Assembly (NCBI GenBank): GCA_964631605.1
Contig: CAZVYG010000009.1
Span: 1 to 64,000, forward strand
Length of the DNA stretch: 64,000 nucleotides
Source: JARKQH01 sp964631605
GTDB taxonomy: Bacteria; Verrucomicrobiota; Verrucomicrobiia; Limisphaerales; UBA8199
Direction of reading: 5' to 3'
The position numbers were made by a program, and so were the translations under genes. Below the pieces are notes generated by a model. It was not told the origin of the DNA and did not search any database. It was given only the letters and a program-made list of their open reading frames with translations. The stretch's first letter is position 1, and every line of letters begins with the position of its first letter. Shown piece by piece: positions 1-8,374 of the stretch.

Positions 1-1806
1 TCCCCCGACAAACGGGCCGGCGCGCTGCGGTGGAAGCTGCGCGTGGACAACGCGAGCCGCAACGCGAGTGTGTGGCGCGTCGTGTTCCCGCAGGTTGCGC
101 TGGCGGACCTCGGAAGCAACGCGGTCGTGCTGGTGCCGCGGGGGCCGGGGGATGTGCAGCGCGGGGTCTGGAGCCGGCCGTTCAGTTTCAGCGGCACCTA
201 TCCCAATGGTTGGTGCGCGATGCAATTCATGGCCGCCTATCGCGAGAGCGGACCGCCGGCCGGCCTTTACTTTGCCCTGCACGATCCGTGGGGCGGCACC
301 AAGGACCTGGCGCTCAAGAGTGATCCAACGACGCGCACCGTGCGGATGAGCTTCGACCTCCCGGCTGCCGACCTGGGCCGGCCCGGCAACGACTTCGCCC
401 TCGAAGGCGAAGCGGTCTGGCAGCTCCTGCGCGGGGACTGGTTCGATGCGGCAATGATTTACAAGCGTTGGGCCCAGCGCGAGGCCAAGTGGTGGCCGCG
501 CCTGGGGCGGGGCGGGCGCACGGACACGCCGCGATGGATGCATGACTTAAACGTCTGGGCCATGACCGGCGGCGCGCCGGGCGACTGCGTGCCGCCCGTC
601 AAAAAGTTCCGCGAGTTCCTCGACATGCCCGCGGGGTTTCACTGGTATAACTGGCACCAGATTCCGTTCGACAACGATTATCCCCATTACTTTCCCACCA
701 AGCCGGGTTTCAGTGAAAGCGTGGCCGGGTTGAAGTCAGCCGGGGTCTTCGTGATGCCCTATATCAACGGCCGGCTCTGGGATTCCCACGACCGCGGCGC
801 CGAGGATTTTGAATTCAGCCGGCTGGCGCTCGCGGCGGTCACCAAGAAGGACGACGGCTCACCCTATCTCGAGACCTACAACAGCAAGGAGACCAACGGC
901 CAGCCTGTGCGCCTGGGTGTCATGTGCCCGGCCACGGCGCTGTGGCAGAACACGGTGAGCAACATCGTGCTGCGGCTGTTGGACGAGTGCGGGACCAGCG
1001 CGGTGTATATTGACCAGGTGGCCGCAGCCTCGCCGACGCTGTGCCAGGACCCCGCGCATGGCCACCCACTCGGCGGCGGGCATTGGTGGAACGAAAGCTA
1101 CTGGAGAATGCTGGAGGCCATCCGCCGCGCCATGCCGCCCGGCTCGGCCCTGACCACCGAATGCAACGCCGAACCCTTTATCCGCTGGTTCGACGGCTAT
1201 CTGACCTGGCATTGGCAGTTCCCGGGACAGGTTCCGGCCTTTCCGGCGATTTACGGGGGAACCATTCAGATGTTCGGACGGGCTTATCGCGGCGGCGCCA
1301 CCAAGGACCTGGCTCTGCGCATGAAGGCCGGACAGCAACTGGTGTTTGGGGAGCAACTGGGCTGGCTCGATCCCGCCGTGGTGAAGGAACCTGAAAATGC
1401 CGATTTCTTTCGCAAGCTGGCGCGGCTGCGCGCGCAGTTCAGGCGCTATTTCTCCGCCGGTGAAATGGCCCGGCCGCCGAGGCTCCTCGGCACTGTTCCC
1501 ACGGTGCGGGCGGACTGGCAGTGGTCGGGGGAATGGTGGGTGACCACGGATGCCGTTCTGACCGGCGCGTGGCAACTGCCGCGGGAGAAACGAATGGTGC
1601 TGTTGTTCGTCAACGTGGGAGACGAGAGCGTGTCGGGCAGGGTGCGTTTTGATGCGGCCGCCAACGGCTTTCGCGCGCGCGAGTTCCGGGCGCAGCGAAG
1701 CGCCACGGACGGAACCCGGAGCGATTGGGAGAAGTGGCCTTCGGTCTTCGACCGCGCGGTGACCTTTCCGCCCCGGCAGGCGGAAGCGTGGGAATTGCAA
1801 TGGTAG
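1..1806 (+). CDS. DUF6259-type glycoside-hydrolase-like protein, 5' partial
   Basis: The frame is open from base 1, so the true start lies outside the window and about 601 residues are visible. The central part reads as a TIM-barrel, glycosidase-like domain with the motifs FHWYNWHQIPFDNDY, PYINGRLWD, YIDQVAA and LTTECNAEPF, followed by a beta-rich C-terminal part ending in EAWELQW. This pattern matches the DUF6259 proteins common in Verrucomicrobiota and Lentisphaerota, which are presumed to act on polysaccharides outside the cytoplasm. Acidic residues in YIDQ and TTEC sit where catalytic acids are expected in such barrels, but the substrate cannot be read from sequence. The next gene starts 129 bp later on the same strand and is functionally unrelated, so no operon is implied. 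The family call is from memory of motif patterns. Confidence 0.65.
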   Translation, partial: SPDKRAGALRWKLRVDNASRNASVWRVVFPQVALADLGSNAVVLVPRGPGDVQRGVWSRPFSFSGTYPNGWCAMQFMAAYRESGPPAGLYFALHDPWGGTKDLALKSDPTTRTVRMSFDLPAADLGRPGNDFALEGEAVWQLLRGDWFDAAMIYKRWAQREAKWWPRLGRGGRTDTPRWMHDLNVWAMTGGAPGDCVPPVKKFREFLDMPAGFHWYNWHQIPFDNDYPHYFPTKPGFSESVAGLKSAGVFVMPYINGRLWDSHDRGAEDFEFSRLALAAVTKKDDGSPYLETYNSKETNGQPVRLGVMCPATALWQNTVSNIVLRLLDECGTSAVYIDQVAAASPTLCQDPAHGHPLGGGHWWNESYWRMLEAIRRAMPPGSALTTECNAEPFIRWFDGYLTWHWQFPGQVPAFPAIYGGTIQMFGRAYRGGATKDLALRMKAGQQLVFGEQLGWLDPAVVKEPENADFFRKLARLRAQFRRYFSAGEMARPPRLLGTVPTVRADWQWSGEWWVTTDAVLTGAWQLPREKRMVLLFVNVGDESVSGRVRFDAAANGFRAREFRAQRSATDGTRSDWEKWPSVFDRAVTFPPRQAEAWELQW

Positions 1807-1935
1807 GCCGCTGGCGCCGGCTGGCGTTTCCCCGGGCGGCCCTGTTCCGGCGGCCACATGGTTCCGCGCCGGAGCTGCCGGCGTCGGGCCAGTTGGGCCT
1901 TGCGCGGTGGAATTCGAACGGCCAAGTTGCCCCTG

Positions 1936-2607
1936 ATGAAGTCCGGGACCCGGAGTCTCAAGCGAATCCTAATAGTTGACGACCACCCGATGATGCGCCA
2001 GGGGCTGGCGCACCTCATCGAGGCTGAGCCGGACTTGGAAGTCGGCGGCGAGGCGGGCACCGCAGCGCAGGCGTTGAACCTGATCAGCGCACGGCAGCCG
2101 GACCTGGTGTTGTCGGAAATTGCGCTGCCGGACCGCAGCGGGCTGGACCTGATCAAGGATGTGCGGGTGTTCCACCCCGCGGTGCCCGTGCTGGTGGTTT
2201 CGATGTACGACGAGCGGCTGTATGCCGAGCGGGTGTTGCGGGCGGGAGGACGGGGTTACGTGCCCAAGCAGGAGGATGGCCGCAAACTCCTGCAGGCGAT
2301 CCGCAAGGTGCTGGCCGGCCAGATCTATGTGAGCGAGCGCATCTCGGCCAAGATTCTGGAAATGTTTGCCGGGCGGCGGGCGGAGGTGGCGGATTCGCCG
2401 CTGGAATTGCTGACCGATCGCGAGTTTGAGGTGTTTCAACTGATCGGCGAGGGCCACACCAGCCGGCAAATCGCGGAGCGGCTCCATTTGAGCGTAAAAA
2501 CGGTCGAGGTCCACCGCGCCAACATCAAGCGCAAGCTCAAACTGCCCAGCGGCGGCGAGGTGGTGCGCTACGCCATCCGGTGGACCGAAAACCGCGGGCC
2601 GGACTGA
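1936..2607 (+). CDS. NarL/FixJ-family response regulator with Asp-to-Glu receiver
   Basis: A 223-residue protein with an N-terminal receiver (about 10-125) and a C-terminal LuxR-type helix-turn-helix (about 155-220; LTDREFEVFQLIGEGHTSRQ and LHLSVKTVEVHRANIKRKL). The acidic pocket DD (15-16), the switch Ser in VVSMYDE and the Lys in YVPKQED are kept, but the usual phospho-acceptor Asp is Glu61 (DLVLSEIALP). Glu often mimics the phosphorylated state, so the protein may be constitutively active or regulated without a kinase; this is inference. ATG at 1936 is preferred over an upstream in-frame ATG at 1858 because the conserved domain starts 10 residues after it. It ends 11 bp from the convergent histidine kinase gene, whose own partner is an OmpR-type regulator, so this one looks like an orphan. 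Confidence 0.9.
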   Translation: MKSGTRSLKRILIVDDHPMMRQGLAHLIEAEPDLEVGGEAGTAAQALNLISARQPDLVLSEIALPDRSGLDLIKDVRVFHPAVPVLVVSMYDERLYAERVLRAGGRGYVPKQEDGRKLLQAIRKVLAGQIYVSERISAKILEMFAGRRAEVADSPLELLTDREFEVFQLIGEGHTSRQIAERLHLSVKTVEVHRANIKRKLKLPSGGEVVRYAIRWTENRGPD

Positions 2608-2618
2608 CTGTTACCGGG

Positions 2619-4109
2619 CTAAAGAGGAGTTGGCGGGGCGGGTTTGAGGCGGAGAGTCACTTCGAGGCCCGAGGGTTTGGCGTTGGCGGCGGTGACGGAG
2701 CCGCCACAGGCCTCGACGCAGGACTTGACAATGGCCAGTCCCAGGCCGATGCCGCCCGTTTCACGGCTGCGGGAGGGTTCTCCGCGATAGAACGGATCAA
2801 AAATCTTTTCCAGATCAGAGGCGGGCACGCCGGGCCCGCGGTCGGCCACCACCACGAGCACTTCGTCAGCCTCCGCCCTGGCGTCGAGGCGAACGGGGCC
2901 GGCGTGGCCGGCGTAGCGCACGGCGTTGCGGACCAGGTTGGCCAGGGCGCGCGTCAACAACCCCGGCTCGGCCAGCACGCAGAGGTTTTCGTCCATGTGA
3001 ATTTCCGCCTGGCCGGGCGCCAGGTTTTCGCGTTCGAGGACGCGCCGCGCCAGGGCGGCCAGCGGCACAGGTTCGAGGGCGACGGTTTTGGGGGTGAGAC
3101 CGGCTTTGGAGAAGGAAAGCAGCTCGTTGACCAGGCTGGACATGTGCTCGACCTCCTCCCGAAGGTCCTGAAGGGAAGGCTTGAGCCGGGGGTCGGCCTG
3201 CTGTTCCAGAATACCCACCGCCATCTGCATCCGGGCCAGGGGCGAGCACAACTCGTGGGCGATATCCCCAAGGAACCGTTTTTGGCCGTGGACAAATCCG
3301 GCGAGACGGTCGGCCAGACGGTTGACGCTTTGTGCCAGCCGCCCGAGTTCGTCCGCCCGGCGCGAGTTGACCCGGACCTCGAAGCGGCCGTCGGCGATTT
3401 GTTCGGTGGCATGGGTCAATTGTGAGAGGGACCGGGTGACTCCGCGCACCAGGGGCAGCCACAGCAGTACCGTGAAGGCGAGGGCGCCCAGGGCTACGAA
3501 GACCCAGGGACGCAGGTCCAGGAACAGACCGCCGGCATGGAGGGATTCCGAGACGATCAGCAAGGTGACCGGCCAGGGCCGGCTCGAATCCGGGTCCGTC
3601 AGCGGCAGACGGATCCCCACCCAGTAACGGTTAGGATTGGACGTATGCAGACTGAACCGCGTTCGGGCCGGATCCACCTCGATCGAGCCGCGCCGCGGGC
3701 CGCGTCCGGGAGGTGGCCCGCGTCCAAGCCCTTCACCCGGCCCGCGCCGTTCGGTCAGCCGGGCGAGGACTTCAGGGGGCAGGCTGACCGGTGCGCCGGC
3801 CAGTTGGGTGCCGTCGTGGCTGAACAGCGCGAGCGGAACCTTGTAGGCGGCGCTGAAGGTCCTGACGACTTCGTCCCAGGCCGCGGGAGGCTGTTTTTGC
3901 AGCGCGGCGGTAATGACTTCGCTGATCGCCTGAATCCGGTCGCCGGCGCGGCCGGCCAGCAGGGCATCCAAACCCAGTCGAAACTGGGCCTGGAAAACGA
4001 AGATAAAAACGCCGGCCAGCAGCAGGAGATTGAGGCCCAGCCAGACCAGGATTTTGGCCAGAAGCGGAAAGCGGAGCCGGGTTGGAGGGGTGGAAGGCGC
4101 GGCGGTCAT
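2619..4109 (-). CDS. Sensor histidine kinase, CpxA-like
   Basis: A 496-residue membrane kinase. It has TM1 (about 18-40), a periplasmic sensor segment (about 41-200, including a Gly/Pro/Arg-rich stretch RGPGEGLGRGPPPGRGPRRG), TM2 (201-221), HAMP (222-274), a HisKA domain with His285 in GDIAHELCSPLARM, and a HATPase_c domain with the N box NLVRNAVRYA, DRGPGVP and GGIGLGLAIVK. It should autophosphorylate on His285 and pass phosphate to the OmpR-type regulator encoded 9 bp upstream. The architecture and the IAHELCSPLAR motif resemble CpxA envelope-stress kinases, but the sensor segment is too divergent to infer the signal. It ends tail-to-tail with the NarL-type gene. Confidence 0.9.
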   Translation of the reverse strand: MTAAPSTPPTRLRFPLLAKILVWLGLNLLLLAGVFIFVFQAQFRLGLDALLAGRAGDRIQAISEVITAALQKQPPAAWDEVVRTFSAAYKVPLALFSHDGTQLAGAPVSLPPEVLARLTERRGPGEGLGRGPPPGRGPRRGSIEVDPARTRFSLHTSNPNRYWVGIRLPLTDPDSSRPWPVTLLIVSESLHAGGLFLDLRPWVFVALGALAFTVLLWLPLVRGVTRSLSQLTHATEQIADGRFEVRVNSRRADELGRLAQSVNRLADRLAGFVHGQKRFLGDIAHELCSPLARMQMAVGILEQQADPRLKPSLQDLREEVEHMSSLVNELLSFSKAGLTPKTVALEPVPLAALARRVLERENLAPGQAEIHMDENLCVLAEPGLLTRALANLVRNAVRYAGHAGPVRLDARAEADEVLVVVADRGPGVPASDLEKIFDPFYRGEPSRSRETGGIGLGLAIVKSCVEACGGSVTAANAKPSGLEVTLRLKPAPPTPL

Positions 4110-4118
4110 GGCAAAGCC

Positions 4119-4859
4119 TCAAGCATCCGGATTGATGAGCATGTAGCCGGCGGTGCGGACGGTGCGGATGAAGCGAGGCTCCTTCGGATCATCGCCCAGC
4201 TTGCGGCGGAGGGTGGAGATATGCACATCAATCGAGCGGTCGTACACGTCATAATCGCGGTCCCGGATTTCCTCCAGCAACTGCTCGCGGGATTTGACCC
4301 TTCCCCGGGCGCGGGCGAGGCAGGCCAGCAAATCAAACTCGACCGGCGTCAAGGACAGCGGCGCATCCCCCAGGAGCGCGATGCGGGAGGCGACATTGAT
4401 GCGAAGCCGGCCGACGACGATTTCCGGTTCGGCGGCAGGTCCGTCGGTTCTGGCCGCGCCGCGGCTGCGGCGGGTGACGGCACGGAGGCGGGCCAGCAGT
4501 TCCCTCGTGGAGAAGGTCTTGGGCAGATAATCGTCGGCGCCGATCTCGAGTCCGACGATGCGGTCGGCTTCGTCGCCGCGCGAGGTCAGCATCAGGACCG
4601 GGACATCCGACACGCGGCGGAGTTGTTTGAGAACCTCAAAACCATCCATGCCGGGCAGCATGACGTCGAGGATCACGGCCTGGAAATCACCCGCGCTGGC
4701 GCGTTCCAAGCCTTCCGGACCCGAGTGCGCGCACTCGACGGCGTAGCCCATCGGTTCGAGATAGTCATGGATCAAACGGCAAAGCTTCCGGTCGTCGTCT
4801 ATGAGCAGCACGCGAATGGCGGGCGGGCCGGGCGGCGGATTTGAGCTGGCCAAAGTCAT
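4119..4859 (-). CDS. OmpR/PhoB-family response regulator, CpxR-like
   Basis: A 246-residue regulator. Receiver at about 14-130 with acidic DDD (21-23), phospho-acceptor Asp65 (AVILDVMLPG) and Lys in DDYLPKTF; winged-helix DNA-binding domain at about 150-240 (LTPVEFDLLACLA, DVYDRSIDVHISTLRRKL, FIRTVRTAGYML). All phosphorylation residues are intact, unlike the neighbouring NarL-type protein. It is the first gene of a two-gene unit with the kinase 9 bp downstream. The 215 bp upstream (4860-5074) separate it from the end of the dehydratase-like operon and probably hold its promoter. Confidence 0.92.
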   Translation of the reverse strand: MTLASSNPPPGPPAIRVLLIDDDRKLCRLIHDYLEPMGYAVECAHSGPEGLERASAGDFQAVILDVMLPGMDGFEVLKQLRRVSDVPVLMLTSRGDEADRIVGLEIGADDYLPKTFSTRELLARLRAVTRRSRGAARTDGPAAEPEIVVGRLRINVASRIALLGDAPLSLTPVEFDLLACLARARGRVKSREQLLEEIRDRDYDVYDRSIDVHISTLRRKLGDDPKEPRFIRTVRTAGYMLINPDA

Positions 4860-5074
4860 GGTTTACCGTTGGCCACTCTAACAGAAACCGGGGGTCAAAG
4901 CCGCAAATTTTACATTCCCTTAACAATTCCGTCGGCCCCGGCAAGGCACCTGGAGCGCGGCCCGCACCTTCGGGAGACGCGCAGCCGGCGTCCGCCACGC
5001 GGCCGGTCTTGGCTCGAGGCCAGCACCGGCGAATGGAGAATTGCCGCCGCACGCAGCCGGCCCTCGCGCCGCGA

Positions 5075-6457
5075 TCAGCGCCGGCGCCGCAGGCGGGCGG
5101 TTTCCAACAGCGCCTGCAGGCGCGAGCCCAGGGATGGCAGCAGGGGGTCAACCAGCGACGGCACTTCGCAATCCAAAACCGGCAGGCCGAGTTCCTGGCG
5201 CACTCTTTGGCGGATGATTTCTGCCTCCCGGGCGCAATGGCTGGCGCCCGGAATGCGCGAGACAATCACCGCCTCGGCTGCGAACTGACGGCACTGGGCG
5301 ATGATGCGGGTGGCGCGATCCTGCGTCGAGCCAACCATCGGGTCCGCCAGCGCGGTTCGAGCCAGGGCTTCGAAGGGGGGGAGGTCCTCGGGGATGGGTT
5401 CGAGGGCGTGGGTGATCATGAAGTCCGCTCCGCAGAGGCGGCCGCCCCACTCCTCGAGGAGATTCATCGCGCGCAGATCGGCCACGGGATTGACCCAGAA
5501 AACGCGCACGGAGTCCGGGGGCAGCACCCATTGCCGCTCGCGGCAACGGCGCTCGGTTTCCGCCAGCAGTTCGGTCAACACAAGGGCGGCTTCGTCGCGG
5601 TCCGAACAGAAATGGATGGCCAGCATCTCGGCAATCAGCATTTCCAAGGCGGGCAGGGGGGCGCCGGGCGAACCGTAAACGCGGTCACGAAGTGTTTGCA
5701 GGATGTGGCGGATCTGGTTGGCGCGGCGAATTCCGTCGCTGAGCAGCGTCTCAGTGAGCGGGCAGCGAGCCAGGTCGCCCAGCAGCTTGCCCACCCGCTC
5801 GAGTTCTTCGCGCACCCAATCCACTTGCGACTGCGCCGCCCGAAGACCGCCCGGCAACACACAGGCGCCTTCCCCGTCGTCCGGGTCTCGCCGGCGAGGC
5901 ATTTCCCACCAGGCGATGGGATAGCCGAGCGTTTCGAGCCGCTGGGCGATGGCGGAAAAGTCGTCACAAACCGCTCCGGCGCTGCAGACCAACAGGTCGG
6001 GTCTGGGAAAGTGTTCGTCTGTTTCGAAGGCCCCGATCATGGCGCGCACGGGACAGAAGGAAGCGTCAATGCCCAGACGATCGGCGTGTTGGAAGAGGCG
6101 GTCGCTGCATTCCATGAGGCAGGGAGTCCACCAGGCGCCATCGGGATAGAAGGCGCGCACCCCCGGCAAGGCATAGGCCATCACCGGAACGGTTCCCAGA
6201 TCTTTCATCACCCCGACCAGCCGGCCTCCCGAGGCCCGGAACTGCCGCAGTCGCCGGTTTTCCGTGAGCAAGAAATTCCACAATCGCAGGGCGGCGGTGG
6301 AAGAATCGAAGGCCAGTTTGCGCAGACGCAGGTCATCCTCCTCGGCCAGGTGGCGGCCGAGCGGCCCGCCATAGGCAGGCTCGGTCAGGCCCTGGCGGCG
6401 GAGCTCGCGCCAGCGCTCATCCCATTGTTCAAGCGAAAGTTTGCAGGGCGGCGTCAT
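5075..6457 (-). CDS. 2-hydroxyacyl-CoA dehydratase / benzoyl-CoA reductase (HgdB/BcrB-like) subunit, 460 aa
   Basis: The protein carries the fold signature of the HgdB/BcrB/BadD family: an N-terminal half with VPVMAYALPGVRAFYPDGAW, IDASFCPVRAMIGAF and DLLVCSAGAVCDDF, and a C-terminal half ending EAVIVSRIPGASHCAREAEI then LGLPVLDCEVPSL. These Cys positions correspond to those that bind a [4Fe-4S] or double-cubane cluster in family members. Starting at ATG 6457 gives an ATGA overlap with the preceding gene; an alternative ATG is at 6466. It is the last gene of the operon that begins with the symporter at 11938. The substrate is unknown. It is divergent from the textbook enzymes, so the family call is firmer than any function. 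Confidence 0.75.
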   Translation of the reverse strand: MTPPCKLSLEQWDERWRELRRQGLTEPAYGGPLGRHLAEEDDLRLRKLAFDSSTAALRLWNFLLTENRRLRQFRASGGRLVGVMKDLGTVPVMAYALPGVRAFYPDGAWWTPCLMECSDRLFQHADRLGIDASFCPVRAMIGAFETDEHFPRPDLLVCSAGAVCDDFSAIAQRLETLGYPIAWWEMPRRRDPDDGEGACVLPGGLRAAQSQVDWVREELERVGKLLGDLARCPLTETLLSDGIRRANQIRHILQTLRDRVYGSPGAPLPALEMLIAEMLAIHFCSDRDEAALVLTELLAETERRCRERQWVLPPDSVRVFWVNPVADLRAMNLLEEWGGRLCGADFMITHALEPIPEDLPPFEALARTALADPMVGSTQDRATRIIAQCRQFAAEAVIVSRIPGASHCAREAEIIRQRVRQELGLPVLDCEVPSLVDPLLPSLGSRLQALLETARLRRRR

Positions 6458-7476
6458 TGCAAACATTCCACAAAGGCGGCGATGCGCCCGGCGCTGCGGG
6501 CAGATGCCGCCGCCGTCTCATCCGCATCGAGCAGCAGGACAGGCAAGCCGAGCCCTTCGCGCAGCGATTGGGCCTCGGCCCGCCACAAATCGCAACCGAC
6601 ATAGTGCCACAGGACAAGGCCGCGGACCCTGCGCGCGGCCAGGCGCACGCGCAGCCAATCGTAAAGACGCGTGTTGGGGCGCTGAAACACATCGGTCATG
6701 GCGTCGAAATAAGCCTGGGCCAGAGATTCTCCGCCGCCCGCTTCGCCCCCGGGCAGGGGCGGGTCCGTGGTGGTTTGACGGTCTCCAGCCTGGGCGGGGC
6801 GTTCCAGCCGGATTTGAGGCAAGAGGCTGCGCTCGCCAGCTTCGGTGCCATCGAGGACGATGCGTCCCCCCGCCCGCTCGATCTGTTCCAGCAGTCCCCA
6901 ATGAGACGGGGGCAGAGGACCGCCCACCAGCGCCAGCGGGACGCCATCGGTTCCAGACTCGGTTTCAGAGCAGGGTTTTGCCTCACCCGTCCAATGGAAG
7001 TGGGCGAGTAATTCCATCAAGCGCCGTCCCGAGCAGGTTTCCGCCGCAGCCCGGAGGTGGCGCCGCGTTTGGTCGTACGCCTGAAAAACCTGCTCCAGGC
7101 GCAAGCGGTCCGGCGCTGCGCCGCCCAGTTTCACCAGGAATCGCCCCAACCGCTCGAGTTCCGACTGATAAAGGCGGCGGGCAGTCGGGGTCTGCCAGGT
7201 CGCAGGGAGGTTGAACAGAAATGTCCTTTTGCCGGTGGCGTCGTTCAGGGCATCAAATCCGCGCCGGAGCTGGTCGCAGTGAGTGGTCAGGACGATGCCC
7301 GCCTCGGGATGAGCCTCGGCAAGGCGCAGAACTCCGCCCGCGAAGGCGCAAACGCCTTCGGCCAGGGCTGCGGAGGGGAGGTCCAGGCGGGGACTGCACC
7401 AGGCGCCCCGGGGCTGGAAGCCATGGGCTGCAATCCACTCCGGCGGGACCCAGGGGCTGGAGTGGAAAACATCCAT
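6454..7476 (-). CDS. Divergent 2-hydroxyacyl-CoA dehydratase-like subunit, 340 aa
   Basis: Motifs such as GIVLTTHCDQLRRGFDAL, FLFNLPATWQTPTARRLY and the C-terminal GLVLWHYVGCDLWRAEAQSL followed by LGLPVLLLDAD are those of HgdB/BcrC-type subunits, where the Cys residues ligate an iron-sulfur cluster and the C-terminal Rossmann-like half binds the partner. The middle (about 200-255) is variable and rich in Gly, Pro and Glu. ATG 7476 is chosen; a TTG at 7515 would overlap the stop of the upstream methyltransferase gene. It overlaps the next dehydratase-like gene by four bases, so the two are probably made together and may form a heterodimer. No Asn/Ser-rich ATPase activator is encoded nearby. 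Confidence 0.7.
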   Translation of the reverse strand: MDVFHSSPWVPPEWIAAHGFQPRGAWCSPRLDLPSAALAEGVCAFAGGVLRLAEAHPEAGIVLTTHCDQLRRGFDALNDATGKRTFLFNLPATWQTPTARRLYQSELERLGRFLVKLGGAAPDRLRLEQVFQAYDQTRRHLRAAAETCSGRRLMELLAHFHWTGEAKPCSETESGTDGVPLALVGGPLPPSHWGLLEQIERAGGRIVLDGTEAGERSLLPQIRLERPAQAGDRQTTTDPPLPGGEAGGGESLAQAYFDAMTDVFQRPNTRLYDWLRVRLAARRVRGLVLWHYVGCDLWRAEAQSLREGLGLPVLLLDADETAAASARSAGRIAAFVECLQ

Positions 7477-7511
7477 GGAAGCGGCGCCGGCGGGGCCTCT
7501 CAGCCTGCGGC

Positions 7512-8315
7512 TCAAGGCTTTTGGGCGACCACCAGACCCTGAATGATCTTGCCGGCGTCGGCCAGCGCTTTGAGGAAATGCATCTCCGTCAGCAAGCCCT
7601 CCGCCAAGGCGGCGTCAAAACCAATGATTTTGAGCGCGTCGTAAGTCAACTGCTTTTCGAGCATGTCCAGGTAGAGGGGCATGTAATCGGCGAAACGGCC
7701 GGTGTCGGACGCCTCCCTGACCCTGCAGCCCTGCGCGCGGAGAAGCTCGGCGTAGTCCGCCAGGGTTAACAGGCTGGGAAACTTCATGAACCGCAGACAG
7801 CGCGCGGCCTCGGCGTCGCTCACCGGTTTGCTCCCCTCCATCCAATCGGTAAAAGCGATGATGCCTTGCGGCCGGGTCAGGCGCACGGCCTCGGCGATCA
7901 AACGGTCCTTGTGCTCAACGTAACACCAGGCGTCTTCGCCCCAGACAAAGTCGAAGGCGCCGCCCGGCAGGCCGGTGGCGCACACGTCTGCCTCGACAAA
8001 AGTCATGCGATCAGCCAGGCCCTCTTCGAGGCAGCGTTGGCGTCCCAATTCCAGCATTGCCCGGGTGGCATCCACGCCGTGCATGCGGCTGACGTTGCGG
8101 AACCGCACCAGGAAGCGCATGCCCGCGCCGCTGGCGCAGCACAGGTCCACGCCCTGTTGCCCCGGGCGAATCCCGGCGTGGTCGGCCAGGGCGGTGGAGC
8201 TTTGCAGGCCGCCGATGTGGATTTGCTGGCCCATCAAGAGCTCCCAGAGTCTGCCCTCGGGGCCGGAATAGACCGATTGCACGTCCGTGAGATGAATGTG
8301 GCTTGCTGATTTCAT
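7512..8315 (-). CDS. Class I SAM-dependent methyltransferase, 267 aa
   Basis: Rossmann-type methyltransferase. SAM-binding motif I is VDLCCASGAGMRFL, followed by HGVDATRAML (acidic residue that binds the ribose), FVEADVCATGLPGGAFDFV and the post-motif LTRPQGIIAFTDWMEG. The N-terminal stretch VYSGPEGRLWELLMGQQIHIGG resembles methyltransferases acting on small molecules, such as sarcosine/dimethylglycine N-methyltransferases. It lies between the double-cubane reductase gene (59 bp upstream) and the HgdB-like pair, so it probably modifies or recognises the same metabolite; that link is inference from the operon. ATG 8315 (MKSASHIHLTD) is chosen because the longer upstream extension lacks any domain similarity. 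Confidence 0.82.
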   Translation of the reverse strand: MKSASHIHLTDVQSVYSGPEGRLWELLMGQQIHIGGLQSSTALADHAGIRPGQQGVDLCCASGAGMRFLVRFRNVSRMHGVDATRAMLELGRQRCLEEGLADRMTFVEADVCATGLPGGAFDFVWGEDAWCYVEHKDRLIAEAVRLTRPQGIIAFTDWMEGSKPVSDAEAARCLRFMKFPSLLTLADYAELLRAQGCRVREASDTGRFADYMPLYLDMLEKQLTYDALKIIGFDAALAEGLLTEMHFLKALADAGKIIQGLVVAQKP

Positions 8316-8374
8316 AAACTGCTTTTTGTGAACGTTGGCGCAGGCGTCTGCCCGGCTCGCTGCGCCGCACTGGT

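Noticed and set aside
7515..7515. TTG start for the first HgdB-like gene
   Set aside because: It would overlap the methyltransferase stop but has no ribosome site; the ATG at 7476 begins nearer to the conserved domain. The choice remains uncertain.
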